From Actinomycetota bacterium (GTDB lineage Bacteria > Actinomycetota > Actinomycetes > Actinomycetales > Dermatophilaceae), in the NCBI GenBank assembly GCA_020161815.1, contig JAIUOP010000025.1, positions 1 to 37,719 on the forward strand: a stretch of 37,719 nucleotides of DNA, written 5' to 3'. Position 1 is the first letter of the stretch. Each line of letters opens with the position of its first letter. The translations under genes and the position numbers were made by a program. The notes under the pieces were generated by a model. It did not search any database. It was given only the letters and a program-made list of their open reading frames with translations, and had not been told where the DNA came from. Below are positions 21,607 through 31,768 of the stretch, piece after piece.

Positions 21607-24441
21607 GTGACCCTTGTGTGGCTGCTCGTGGCGCTGGCGTTGATCCCGCTGGCGAGCCTCGGGCTGACCACCGTCATGGGACGGGCGGCCGGCTGGCCCC
21701 TCGGTGCCGCCTTCCTCGTGGCCGGCGCACTCGCGTGGCCGGCCGTGCGCGACCTGCTGGACCAGGGTCCCGGAGGTGCCGTCACGTGGTCACACGCGTG
21801 GGTCCCCGACCTCGGCCTCGAGCTCGCCCTGCGCCTGGACGGACTCTCCCTGGTCTTCATCGCGCTCGCGCTCGTCATCGGGGCGCTCGTCTTCTTCTAC
21901 TCCACGACGTACTTCACCTCGGGCACCCAGCGCGGGTTCTACCTGATCATGTCGGCGTTCACCTTCGCCATGGTCGCCTTCGTCCTCAGCGACAACCTGG
22001 TCCTGATGTTCCTCACGTGGGAGCTGACCTCGTTGGCCTCCTTCCTGCTCATCGCCCGCAGCGGGCACGCCGGTGAGGCGGCGTCGATGCGCACCCTCCT
22101 CCTCACCTTCGTCGGGGGGCTGGCGCTGCTCGTGGCGGTCGCGCTCATCGTCACCCGCACCGGGTCGAGCGTCTTCTCCGAGGTGATCGCGCACCCGGTC
22201 TGGCAGGCCGATCCCGGCTTCACCTCGCTCGTGGCGGTGCTCGTCGCCGTGGCGGGGTTCTCCAAGGCAGCCCAGTTCCCCTTCCACCTCTGGCTTCCCG
22301 ACGCCATGGCGGCGGCGACGCCGGTGAGCGCCTACCTGCACGCGGCAGCCGTCGTGAAGGCCGGCATCTACCTGCTCTTCCGCTTCACCGCGATCTTCCA
22401 CGCCACGGTCATCTGGAACGTCCTGCTCATCGGCCTGGGCCTGCTCACCGCCTGCCTGGCCGGCTACTTCGCCCTCCAGCAGTCCGATCTGAAGAAGCTC
22501 ATGGCCTACTCGACGGTGAGCCAGCTCGGCCTGATCACCGCGACGATCGGGATCGGCACCGAGGTCGCCATCGCCGCAGCCGTGCTTCATACGATCGCGC
22601 ACGCCTTCTTCAAGTCCGGCCTCTTCATGACGGTCGGGATCATCGACCACCAGAACGGCACCCGGTCCATCGACCGACTCCCGGCGCTGCGCCGCGCCAT
22701 GCCGTTCACCTTCGTCACGGTGCTCATCGGCGCGGCCTCGATGGCCGGGGCCCCACCCATGCTCGGGTTCGTCTCGAAGGAGAACATCTTCGCGGCGATG
22801 ATCGACGCCCCGGGGGCCTCGGCCCTGGGGCTGCTCCTGCTGGGCGTGGCCGCGCTCGGCGCCGTGCTCACCTTCCTCTACTGCGGGAAGATCATCACCG
22901 GCGCCTTCCTCGACGGCCCGGAGCCCAAGGACGAGGTGCGCGAGGCGCGCTGGGTGACCCTGCTGCCGGCCGCCATCCCGATTCTGGCCGGTGTGCCCTT
23001 CGCGTTCCTCGTCGGCCGTTTCGACGGCCCGGTCGAGCTGGCCGTCGTGGCCAGCCACCCGACGATGGCGCACAACCCCGGCTTCACGCTCTGGCACGGC
23101 TTCAGCCTCGAGCTCTGGGTGACCATCGCCGTCTTCGTCATCGGCCTGGCCCTGGTCTCCCGCCGGGCCGTCCTGCGGCCCAAGGTCGAGCGGGACCTCC
23201 TTTCCTTCGATGGCGTGGGTGTGCTGGGAGCGCTGGCCAGGCTGGCCACCCGCTCCGGCGGCGCCTTCGCCCGCCTCGTGCGCGCGGACCACCCGGCCCA
23301 CCACGTCGGGCCGATCGCCGCCCTCCTCAGCCTCCTGCTCGGCGCCGGATCGCTCGCCCTGTGGGCGGCCGGAGCCGTGCCCGCCGTGCGTCCCGGGGTG
23401 AACCAGTTCGTCGACGTGGGCGTGCTCCTCGTGGTCACCGGGAGCGTCATCGCCCTCGCCCGCACCCATTCGCGGATCGGCGCGGCCGTCCTCCTCGGTG
23501 GCGTCGGCATCGCCCTGACCGTGCAGATCTTCATGCTCGGCGCGCCGGACGTGGGCCTGACCCAGCTGCTCGTCGAGGTCCTCACGGTCCTGGTCATCAT
23601 GCTCGTGCTGCGCAAGCTGCCCGTCGACTTCGGCCGTGGCCGCAAGCCCCAGCGCCGGGTCAAGCTCGCCGTCGCCGTCCTCAGCGGATCCGCCGCCGCC
23701 CTGGCCGCGTGGACGGTGATGGGTCGACGCGAACGCTCGGACGTGGCCACCTACTACCTGGACAACGCGACCCAGCTCACCGGGGGCGACAACATCGTCA
23801 ACGTCATCCTCGTCGAGCTGCGCGCACTGGACACCTTCGGTGAGCTCGCCGTCCTCGGCATGGCCGGGATCGCCATCATGGCGGTCTTCGCGAGCATCCC
23901 GCGCGTGCTCCTCGACCCCGAGCCCGACCCGGACCCAGAGTCCCCGGTGACCTACGTGCCGGACCCCGACATCGACATCGCGCCCGAGGGCACCCGCCCC
24001 CATCGGGCCCTCGAGGACGTCGTCGCGAACACCCAGCCACTGCGGCTGCTCCAACGCGTGCTCGTGCCGATCCTCGTCGTCATCTCGGCGGTCCTCTTCT
24101 GGCGCGGCCACAATGCGCCCGGCGGCGGCTTCATCGCCGCACTCGTCGCTGCCTGTGCCGTCGCCTACGTCTACATGGCCAAGGCCGCCGACGGGCCGGT
24201 GTCCCGGCCGATGATCCCGGTCGTCCTCATCGGTGGTGGCGTCCTCGTGGCCACGGCCACCGGCCTGCTCGGCTACCTCCGGGGCGAGTTCCTCCAGCCG
24301 CTCTACTGGGAGCTCCTCGGCACCAAGGTCGCCTCCTCGCTCGTCTTCGACGTCGGGGTGTATGCCGCGGTGCTCGGTGTCGTCATGGTCGCCTTCAACC
24401 TCCTCGGCGCGGACGACGTGAAGGAGGAGGTCACCGAATGA
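21607..24441 (+). CDS. mrpA: Mrp Na+/H+ antiporter subunit A fused to subunit B
   Basis: A 944-residue polytopic membrane protein. Residues 1 to about 790 are MrpA, related to NuoL, with proton-path residues E139 (LTWELTS), K220 (FSKAAQFPFHLWLP), H245 and K251, and the MrpA-specific C-terminal part (PDVGLTQLLVEVLTVLVIMLVL). From about 800 the chain is MrpB, with GHNAPGGGFIAALV. A charged Asp/Pro/Glu linker (around 770-800) joins them. The complex exports Na+ in exchange for H+. GTG 21607 is the first in-frame start after a stop codon. The stop overlaps mrpC by four bases. A/B fusion is common in actinobacteria. Confidence 0.93.
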   Translation: MTLVWLLVALALIPLASLGLTTVMGRAAGWPLGAAFLVAGALAWPAVRDLLDQGPGGAVTWSHAWVPDLGLELALRLDGLSLVFIALALVIGALVFFYSTTYFTSGTQRGFYLIMSAFTFAMVAFVLSDNLVLMFLTWELTSLASFLLIARSGHAGEAASMRTLLLTFVGGLALLVAVALIVTRTGSSVFSEVIAHPVWQADPGFTSLVAVLVAVAGFSKAAQFPFHLWLPDAMAAATPVSAYLHAAAVVKAGIYLLFRFTAIFHATVIWNVLLIGLGLLTACLAGYFALQQSDLKKLMAYSTVSQLGLITATIGIGTEVAIAAAVLHTIAHAFFKSGLFMTVGIIDHQNGTRSIDRLPALRRAMPFTFVTVLIGAASMAGAPPMLGFVSKENIFAAMIDAPGASALGLLLLGVAALGAVLTFLYCGKIITGAFLDGPEPKDEVREARWVTLLPAAIPILAGVPFAFLVGRFDGPVELAVVASHPTMAHNPGFTLWHGFSLELWVTIAVFVIGLALVSRRAVLRPKVERDLLSFDGVGVLGALARLATRSGGAFARLVRADHPAHHVGPIAALLSLLLGAGSLALWAAGAVPAVRPGVNQFVDVGVLLVVTGSVIALARTHSRIGAAVLLGGVGIALTVQIFMLGAPDVGLTQLLVEVLTVLVIMLVLRKLPVDFGRGRKPQRRVKLAVAVLSGSAAALAAWTVMGRRERSDVATYYLDNATQLTGGDNIVNVILVELRALDTFGELAVLGMAGIAIMAVFASIPRVLLDPEPDPDPESPVTYVPDPDIDIAPEGTRPHRALEDVVANTQPLRLLQRVLVPILVVISAVLFWRGHNAPGGGFIAALVAACAVAYVYMAKAADGPVSRPMIPVVLIGGGVLVATATGLLGYLRGEFLQPLYWELLGTKVASSLVFDVGVYAAVLGVVMVAFNLLGADDVKEEVTE

Positions 24442-24770
24442 TCCTCGCGCTCACCATCGGGGTCCTCGTCGCCGGCGGGGTCTACCTGCTGCTCCAGCGC
24501 TCGCTGGTGCGGCTGGCCATCGGGGTCGGCGTCCTCAGCCATGCGGTGAACCTCTTCCTCCTCACCGCCGGCGGGCCGGCATACCGGGGCGAAGCCCTGA
24601 CCAACCGGATGGACCCGGCCACGGTGGCCGACCCGCTGCCGCAGGCCTTCGTCCTGACCGCCATCGTCATCACGCTGGCCGTCACGATCTTCCTGCTCGC
24701 CCTGGCCGTGATCGGCCGCAACGACGACACCTGGCGCATCCCCGAGACCGGAGAGGAGCACGACCGATGA
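24438..24770 (+). CDS. mrpC: Mrp antiporter subunit C
   Basis: A 110-residue NuoK-like protein with three membrane helices, LAIGVGVLSHAVNLFLL in the second and DPLPQAFVLTAIVITLAVT in the third, the conserved MrpC/NuoK segments. ATG 24438 overlaps the mrpA stop (ATGA) and its own stop overlaps mrpD the same way. Confidence 0.93.
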   Translation: MILALTIGVLVAGGVYLLLQRSLVRLAIGVGVLSHAVNLFLLTAGGPAYRGEALTNRMDPATVADPLPQAFVLTAIVITLAVTIFLLALAVIGRNDDTWRIPETGEEHDR

Positions 24771-26299
24771 CCCTCACCGGCCCGGCCCTCCCGCTCTTCT
24801 TCGTCGTGCCGCTCGTGGCGGCCGCCCTCGCCGTGCTCGTCCCGGGGCGGGCGCTGCACCGCGCCCTGCTCATCGGCGTGCCGCTCGCGAGCGCGGCCGG
24901 TGGTGCGGCGCTCGTGGCCCGGCACAGCTCGGAGCCGGTGCTCTCGGCGAGACTGGGCGGCTTCGTCGACGGGATCGCGATCCCGTTCGTCTCCGACACC
25001 CTGAGCGCCGCCATGCTCGTGGTCACCGGGGTCAGCACGGCGATCGTGCTCACCTTCGCGCTCCGCGCGCGCGAGGACGAGCTGCGCTTCTTCCCGGCGA
25101 TGGCCCTGCTGCTCGTCGCCGGGGTCAACGGGGCGCTGCTCACCGGGGACCTGTTCAACCTCTTCGTCTTCGTCGAGGTCATGCTGCTGCCGTCCTATGC
25201 GCTCATCGCGATGACCGGCACCTGGCGGCGGCTCGCCGTCGGTCGGCTCTTCCTGGTGGTCAACCTGGTGACCTCCTCGGTCTTCCTCATCGGCTTGGCG
25301 CTCACGTATGCCGCGGCCGGCACCGTCAACCTCGCCGCCCTGGCGGGGCGGGCGAGCGAGGACCCGAACGTCGCGCTCGGGGTCGGCGTGGTCCTGCTGG
25401 CCCTGGTGATCAAGGCCGGCGCGGTTCCGGTCCACGGCTGGCTCCCGCGGGCCTACCCTGCGACGTCGGCGTCCGTGATGGCGCTCTTCGCCGGGCTGCA
25501 CTCCAAGGTCGCACTCGTCGCGATCATCCGGATCACGTCGGTGGCCTTCGGTGCCTCGAGCACGGTGACGTGGGTCGCCCTCGTCCTCGTGGTGCTGAGC
25601 ATGGTCGTGGGTGCGTGGTCCTCGTTGGGGGAGAACACGATCCGGCGCGTCCTGTCCTTCCAGATGGTCTCCGGCGTGGGACACATCCTCGTGGGCGTCG
25701 TCGTCGCGACGGCCGCCGCGCAGGCGGCCGGGCTGGTCTACATGGTCCACCACATCCTCACCATGGGGGTGCTGCTCCTCGCCGCGGGCGCGATCGAGAA
25801 GACCTATGGCACCGGGCACCTCGTGCGCCTGGCCGACCTGCTGCGGCGCGAGAAGGCGCTGGCGTGGATCGCCGGACTCGCCCTGCTCTCGATCCTGGGC
25901 CTGCCGCCGTCGTCCGGCTTCTGGGGCAAGGTCGCCCTCGTCGTCGCCTCTGCACGCGAGGGTGGCTGGCTGGCGGCGGTGCTCATCGTCGCGATCCTGC
26001 TCGCGAGCGTGCTCTCCATGTGGGCCATGCAGCGGCTCTGGCACGACGTCTTCTGGGGACCGAAGATGACGGTCTACCGGCCGCGCGAGCGCGGCAAGAT
26101 GCTCGAGTCCGCGGACAAGCCGGTCCCGTTGCCGGACTCGGTGCGGATCCCGGGTGCGGACCTCGTGCCGGCGGGCACCCTGCTCGGCCTCTCGCTGGTC
26201 TTCTTCCTCACCCCCGGCTGGTGGTGGCCGATCGCGTCGCGGGCGGCGGCCGGACTGCTCGACGTGGCTCCCTATGTCGAGGCGGTGCTCGGGCGATGA
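24767..26299 (+). CDS. mrpD: Mrp antiporter subunit D
   Basis: A 510-residue NuoM/N-like ion-translocating subunit with about 14 helices. Key sites are the Glu in FVFVEVMLLPSYAL (about residue 137), the Lys in LVIKAGAVPVHGWLP and MVHHILTMGVLLLAAGAI. With MrpA it forms the antiporter core. A hydrophilic loop with KPVPLPDSVRIPGADLVP lies near the end. ATGA overlaps at both ends bind it to mrpC and mrpE. Confidence 0.94.
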   Translation: MTLTGPALPLFFVVPLVAAALAVLVPGRALHRALLIGVPLASAAGGAALVARHSSEPVLSARLGGFVDGIAIPFVSDTLSAAMLVVTGVSTAIVLTFALRAREDELRFFPAMALLLVAGVNGALLTGDLFNLFVFVEVMLLPSYALIAMTGTWRRLAVGRLFLVVNLVTSSVFLIGLALTYAAAGTVNLAALAGRASEDPNVALGVGVVLLALVIKAGAVPVHGWLPRAYPATSASVMALFAGLHSKVALVAIIRITSVAFGASSTVTWVALVLVVLSMVVGAWSSLGENTIRRVLSFQMVSGVGHILVGVVVATAAAQAAGLVYMVHHILTMGVLLLAAGAIEKTYGTGHLVRLADLLRREKALAWIAGLALLSILGLPPSSGFWGKVALVVASAREGGWLAAVLIVAILLASVLSMWAMQRLWHDVFWGPKMTVYRPRERGKMLESADKPVPLPDSVRIPGADLVPAGTLLGLSLVFFLTPGWWWPIASRAAAGLLDVAPYVEAVLGR

Positions 26300-26664
26300 G
26301 GCGCATCCAACAGGCACGGTATGCCGTGCAGTTCCTCCTCTGGTTGGCCTGGCAGGTGCCGCTCCAGGCGTGGAAGATCGCGCGCGACGTGCTCACGCCC
26401 GGGCTGTTCATCTCGCCCTCGATCATCGAGTTCCCCCTGCGCGCCCGCACGCCGCTGGAGATCGCCGCGATCGAGTCGGCGATCACCATCACTCCCGGCA
26501 CCCTGACCCTGGGCATCGCCGAGGCCGACGACGAGCAGCACACCAAGTCGCTCTTCGTGCACTTCCTCTATGCCCACACCCACGACGGGGCGATCGCCGA
26601 GCTCGAGGACATGGAGTCGCGCCTGCTGCGGGCCACGCGGGGCTGCTCGAAGGAGGAGCTGTGA
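26296..26664 (+). CDS. mrpE: Mrp antiporter subunit E
   Basis: A 122-residue small membrane subunit: one or two N-terminal helices (AVQFLLWLAWQVPLQAWKIARDVL) and a cytoplasmic domain with TPGTLTLGIAEADDEQHTKSLFVHFLY, typical of MrpE. ATG 26296 overlaps the mrpD stop and lies inside a longer open frame that begins antiphase to mrpD, so the shorter start is right. Stop overlaps mrpF (GTGA). Confidence 0.92.
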   Translation: MRRIQQARYAVQFLLWLAWQVPLQAWKIARDVLTPGLFISPSIIEFPLRARTPLEIAAIESAITITPGTLTLGIAEADDEQHTKSLFVHFLYAHTHDGAIAELEDMESRLLRATRGCSKEEL

Positions 26665-26921
26665 GCATCGCCTTCGCCATCGCGACCGGCATCGTCGGCG
26701 TCGCGGCGGTCCTGGCCATCATCGGGATCGTGCGGGCCAGCAATGACGCGAGCGCGGCCGTGCTGTCCGACCTCGTCTTCTTCTGTGCGATCGGGGTCTT
26801 CGTGCTCGTGGCCGCCATCGGCGGCTCGGCCGTGGTCTTCGACGTGGCCCTCATCGCCACCATGCTCGGCATCCTGGCGACCCTGGCGCTGGCCCAGATG
26901 CTGACGCGGGGACGGAGGTGA
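26661..26921 (+). CDS. mrpF: Mrp antiporter subunit F
   Basis: An 86-residue protein with three membrane helices and the MrpF pattern VRASNDASAAVLSDLVFF and VVFDVALIATMLGILATLALA. It uses GTG 26661, overlapping the mrpE stop by four bases, and overlaps mrpG likewise. Easily missed because the same frame is open far upstream. Confidence 0.92.
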   Translation: MSIAFAIATGIVGVAAVLAIIGIVRASNDASAAVLSDLVFFCAIGVFVLVAAIGGSAVVFDVALIATMLGILATLALAQMLTRGRR

Positions 26922-27289
26922 GCGGCATGGGGGACGGATCGGTGCTGGAGGGCGTGCTCGCGGGGGTCGCGATCGTGTGCGCGATCGTGGGCTCTCTCGG
27001 CTTCCTCGTCAGCGGGGTCGCAGTGCTCCGCGTGCGGGACGCGGTCAGCCGGGTCAACGCGCTCGGCCCGGCGACGGCGGTGGGCCTGCCCCTCATCCTG
27101 CTGGCAGCTTTCATCGAGCAGGGCCTGACCGAGGGGTGGAGCTGGGTCAACGCCGTCGAGGTCTTCATCGCCATGCTCGGCGCGATCGTGATCTCCTCGC
27201 TCGGCAGCAACATGCTCGGGCGGGCGGCCTACCGCTCCGGGGCCGAGATCGACCCCTGCACGCAGCCCAACGAGCTCAGCGGCCGCTGA
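26918..27289 (+). CDS. mrpG: Mrp antiporter subunit G
   Basis: A 123-residue membrane protein with three helices; LGFLVSGVAVLRVRDAVSRVNALGPATAVGLPLILLAAFI matches MrpG/PhaG (the usual motif is G-x-x-R-x-x-D-x-x-x-R). GTG 26918 overlaps the mrpF stop. Last gene of the operon; a hairpin follows 10 bp after its stop. Confidence 0.92.
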   Translation: MSGMGDGSVLEGVLAGVAIVCAIVGSLGFLVSGVAVLRVRDAVSRVNALGPATAVGLPLILLAAFIEQGLTEGWSWVNAVEVFIAMLGAIVISSLGSNMLGRAAYRSGAEIDPCTQPNELSGR

Positions 27290-27298
27290 CACCCCGCC

Positions 27299-27315
27299 CC
27301 GCCGACGATCGGCGG
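27299..27315. terminator. Hairpin between mrpG and acs
   Basis: CCGCCGA (27299-27305) and TCGGCGG (27309-27315) form a 7-bp stem with a CGA loop between converging genes. No T-tract. Confidence 0.45.
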
Positions 27316-27351
27316 AGCGGGCGAGGAGGTGCGGGCGAGGAGGGGTGCGGG

Positions 27352-29319
<1,968 letters not shown>

Positions 29320-29622
29320 GGAGGGCTCCTCGTCGTTGAGTTGGCACAGGGTTCAGGTGCATGGTGCGGTGCCGCTGGTGCCAGCCTTCCAATCCCCCGG
29401 CCCCAGCGGCAAGGCGGACCAGCCCGTATGCCGTGAGCGCGCCTTCACGCGCGCCGAGCGGCGCTCGCTGTGGCCGAGCGGAAGGCTGGGCAAAATGCGC
29501 AACGTGCGCGGACGGCATACCGGAACTTGCTGGTGCCTGTGCCCAGCGTGTCGCACAACAGTTCCACCTGTGCGGGGCTTCTGCTTCCCTTGGGCAACTG
29601 CTCTCACAAGGAGGTGGAGCCG
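29320..29622. promoter_or_regulatory. Divergent control region, acs and phhA
   Basis: About 300 bp with no gene. It holds an inverted pair GTATGCCGT (29426-29434) and ACGGCATAC (29512-29520), and inside that pair the palindrome GCGCA-ACG-TGCGC (29497-29509), which resembles an Lrp/AsnC-type or other dimer site. A perfect AAGGAGGTG (29608-29616) serves phhA, and AGGAG serves acs. No certain -35/-10 pair was recognised. Confidence 0.4.
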
Positions 29623-30513
29623 ATGTTCGACGAGGGTCAGCTCTATTCGCCGGTCACCACCGGAAGCGATGGCACCGTCGAGGTGCACCTGGCCGACAAC
29701 CACCCGGGCCGGTTCGACGAGGACTATCGCGCGCGGCGGGGAGCCATCGCGGCGGCGGCGATCAGTGCGCCCGCAGGCACCGTGCCGGTCATCGACTACA
29801 CCGACCGGGAGCACGAGGTCTGGGCGATCGCGAGCGAGCAGCTCAGCCCCAAGCACGAGAAGTACGCCCACAGCGAGTTCCTCGCCGCCAAGCACCGCCT
29901 GCGGCTGCCGCACGACCGCGTGCCGCAGCTCGCCGAGGTGAGTGCGGGCCTGGCGCCACTGACCGGCTGGTCCTATCGCGCGGCCCCGGGGCTGGTGCCG
30001 CTGCGCGAGTTCTATGCCGACCTGGGGGCGCGGGTGTTCAACTCCACGCAGTACCTCCGGCATGCCTCCGAGCCGCTCTACACGCCCGAGCCGGACATCA
30101 TCCACGAGGTCATCGGGCACGCGAACCAGCTCGCCTCGCCGCGCTTCGCCCGCCTCACCGAGGCCGCCGGGCTCGCGTCCCTGCGGGTGGAGTCCGAGGA
30201 GGCGATGAAGTTCATCGCCGACGTCTTCTGGTTCTCGATGGAGTTCGGTGTCATCCGCGAGCACGGTGAGGTCAAGGCCTATGGCGCCGGGATCCTCTCC
30301 AGCTTCGGGGAGATGGACGAGTTCACCCACATGGAGCACCGGCCCCTCGACCTGGCCCAGATGGGCACGCTCGCCTACGACATCACGCAGTACCAGCCGG
30401 TGCTCTTCTGCGCGCAGTCCCTCGATGAGCTCGAGGACGTGGTCGGCGGCTTCTTCGACACCGTCGACGACGACCTCACCGACCGCCTGAGGGCCGAGGC
30501 GGCGGGGGCCTAG
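29623..30513 (+). CDS. phhA: Phenylalanine 4-monooxygenase
   Basis: A 296-residue tetrahydrobiopterin-dependent aromatic amino acid hydroxylase. The non-haem iron ligands are H161 and H166 (IIHEVIGH) and E207 (FSMEFGV). It converts phenylalanine to tyrosine. Only the catalytic domain is present; there is no ACT regulatory domain. ATG 29623 follows a consensus AAGGAGGTG by about 7 bases, which rules out the longer frame from 29470. No pterin-4a-carbinolamine dehydratase or tyrosine catabolic gene is nearby. Its stop TAG overlaps the convergent permease's stop: both lie within CTAG at 30510-30513. Confidence 0.95.
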   Translation: MFDEGQLYSPVTTGSDGTVEVHLADNHPGRFDEDYRARRGAIAAAAISAPAGTVPVIDYTDREHEVWAIASEQLSPKHEKYAHSEFLAAKHRLRLPHDRVPQLAEVSAGLAPLTGWSYRAAPGLVPLREFYADLGARVFNSTQYLRHASEPLYTPEPDIIHEVIGHANQLASPRFARLTEAAGLASLRVESEEAMKFIADVFWFSMEFGVIREHGEVKAYGAGILSSFGEMDEFTHMEHRPLDLAQMGTLAYDITQYQPVLFCAQSLDELEDVVGGFFDTVDDDLTDRLRAEAAGA

Positions 30514-31682
30514 CTCGGGGGTGCTTCCTCCTCGTCGGGGACGAGGGGCTCGTCCGGACTGGTCGGCCCCTCGCCATACGGCAGCACCGGATCCGTTCCC
30601 AGCTGCGGATAGATGTCGTGCCCGCGGAGGTTGAGCACGACCACCTTGGCCATCGCCATGACCGGCACCGAGACGAGGGCACCCATGACACCCCACAGGT
30701 AGGAGAAGACGGTCACGCCGATGATGACCGCCCACGGGTGGATGTCGACGGCGCGGGACATGAGCACCGGCTGGAGCACGTTGGACTCGATCTGCTGCAC
30801 GGCCAGGACGACCGCGACCATGATGAGCGCGGCCGTGAAACCGTTGCTGGCAAAGGCGATCAGGACGGCGACGACTCCCGAGAGGACCGCACCCACGACC
30901 GGGATGAAGGCCATGAGGAAGGTCAGCAGCGCGATCGGGACCACGAGCGGCACGCCCAGGAGCAGGGCGCCCAGGCCGATGCCGAGAGCGTCGACGGCCG
31001 CCACGATGATCTGGGTGCGTGAGTAGGCGAGGACGGCGAGCCAGCCCCGACGGAAGGAGTCGTGCAGCGGCTGCTGGGTCGGGAGCGGCAGGAGCCGGAT
31101 GAACCAGAGCCAGATCGTGCGGCCCTGGGCGAGGAAGAAGTAGGTGCTGACCAGAGCGAGCAGCAGGACGACGCTGAAGGTCGAGATGGCGCCGCCGGCC
31201 TGGAGCACCCCGCCGGCCAGTGAGGACCAGTTGGACTGGAGCCAGTCACGGCCCTGGGCAATCCAATTGGCGATCTGGTCTCCGCTGATCCCCAACGGCC
31301 CGGTCTTGAGCCACTCCTGCACCGCGTCAAGCCCGTTCGAGACGCCATCGACGAGATCCTGTGCACCGGAGGCGATCTGCGCGCCGGTGAGCCAGAACGT
31401 GCCGGTGAGGCCGAGCAGGAAGATCAGCATCGTCAGGGCGGCGGAGGTGCCCTGCGTGAGGCCGGTGCGCTGCACCAGGCGACGCAAGGGCTCGAGCAGC
31501 GCGGTGAGCAGGAGGGCGATCGTGATGGCGATGACCACCGGCGCGACGGGGGCCAGGGCCGAGTTGACCGACCGCACGGCGAGGCCGATGAGCACCACGA
31601 TGCCCGCGACCGCACCCGCGACCCACAGCCCGAAGGGCACGGCGCGCGCCACGCGCCCACTGACGGCTTGATCCTGGTCCAC
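30510..31682 (-). CDS. AI-2E-family (YdiK/PerM) membrane transporter
   Basis: A 390-residue polytopic protein of the AI-2E/DUF20 family: two N-terminal helix pairs, an amphipathic middle region (QEWLKTGPLGISGDQIANWIAQ), and the C-terminal LLTFLMAFIPVVGAVLSGVVAV, QQIESNVLQPVLMSRAVDIHPWAVI and GVMGALVSVPVMAM segments typical of the family. Members export varied small molecules or act as Na+/H+ antiporters, so the substrate is unknown. I choose GTG 31682, preceded at six bases by GAGACT; the more upstream ATG 31724 lies inside a 36-bp palindrome that looks like the terminator of the next operon. An acidic Pro/Glu tail ends the protein. Confidence 0.85.
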   Translation of the reverse strand: MDQDQAVSGRVARAVPFGLWVAGAVAGIVVLIGLAVRSVNSALAPVAPVVIAITIALLLTALLEPLRRLVQRTGLTQGTSAALTMLIFLLGLTGTFWLTGAQIASGAQDLVDGVSNGLDAVQEWLKTGPLGISGDQIANWIAQGRDWLQSNWSSLAGGVLQAGGAISTFSVVLLLALVSTYFFLAQGRTIWLWFIRLLPLPTQQPLHDSFRRGWLAVLAYSRTQIIVAAVDALGIGLGALLLGVPLVVPIALLTFLMAFIPVVGAVLSGVVAVLIAFASNGFTAALIMVAVVLAVQQIESNVLQPVLMSRAVDIHPWAVIIGVTVFSYLWGVMGALVSVPVMAMAKVVVLNLRGHDIYPQLGTDPVLPYGEGPTSPDEPLVPDEEEAPPS

Positions 31683-31694
31683 GGGAGAAGTCTC
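31683..31694 (-). promoter_or_regulatory. -10-like element before AI-2E-family gene
   Basis: Minus strand GAGACT (31694-31689) then six bases then GTG 31682, the same spacing as the other leaderless starts in this window, though the hexamer lacks the initial T/C. Confidence 0.3.
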
Positions 31695-31711
31695 GCAGGC
31701 CCCCGCAACGC

Positions 31712-31747
31712 GAGCGGGCGGCATACCGATCGGTATGCCGCCCGCTC
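31712..31747. terminator. 36-bp perfect palindrome after actP
   Basis: Two 18-bp arms with no spacer, 31712-31729 and 31730-31747. It lies 21 bp beyond the actP stop on the minus strand and can fold into a very stable hairpin, so it probably terminates the actP operon. No T-tract. The core consists of one GGCATAC (31720-31726) and one GTATGCC (31733-31739), so it may instead or also be a protein-binding site. Confidence 0.55.
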
Positions 31748-31768
31748 ACCTGTGGTGCGAGGCGAACC

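Noticed and set aside
21790..24111. 773-codon open frame on minus, opposite mrpA
   Set aside because: Antisense shadow; highly charged low-complexity translation without domains.
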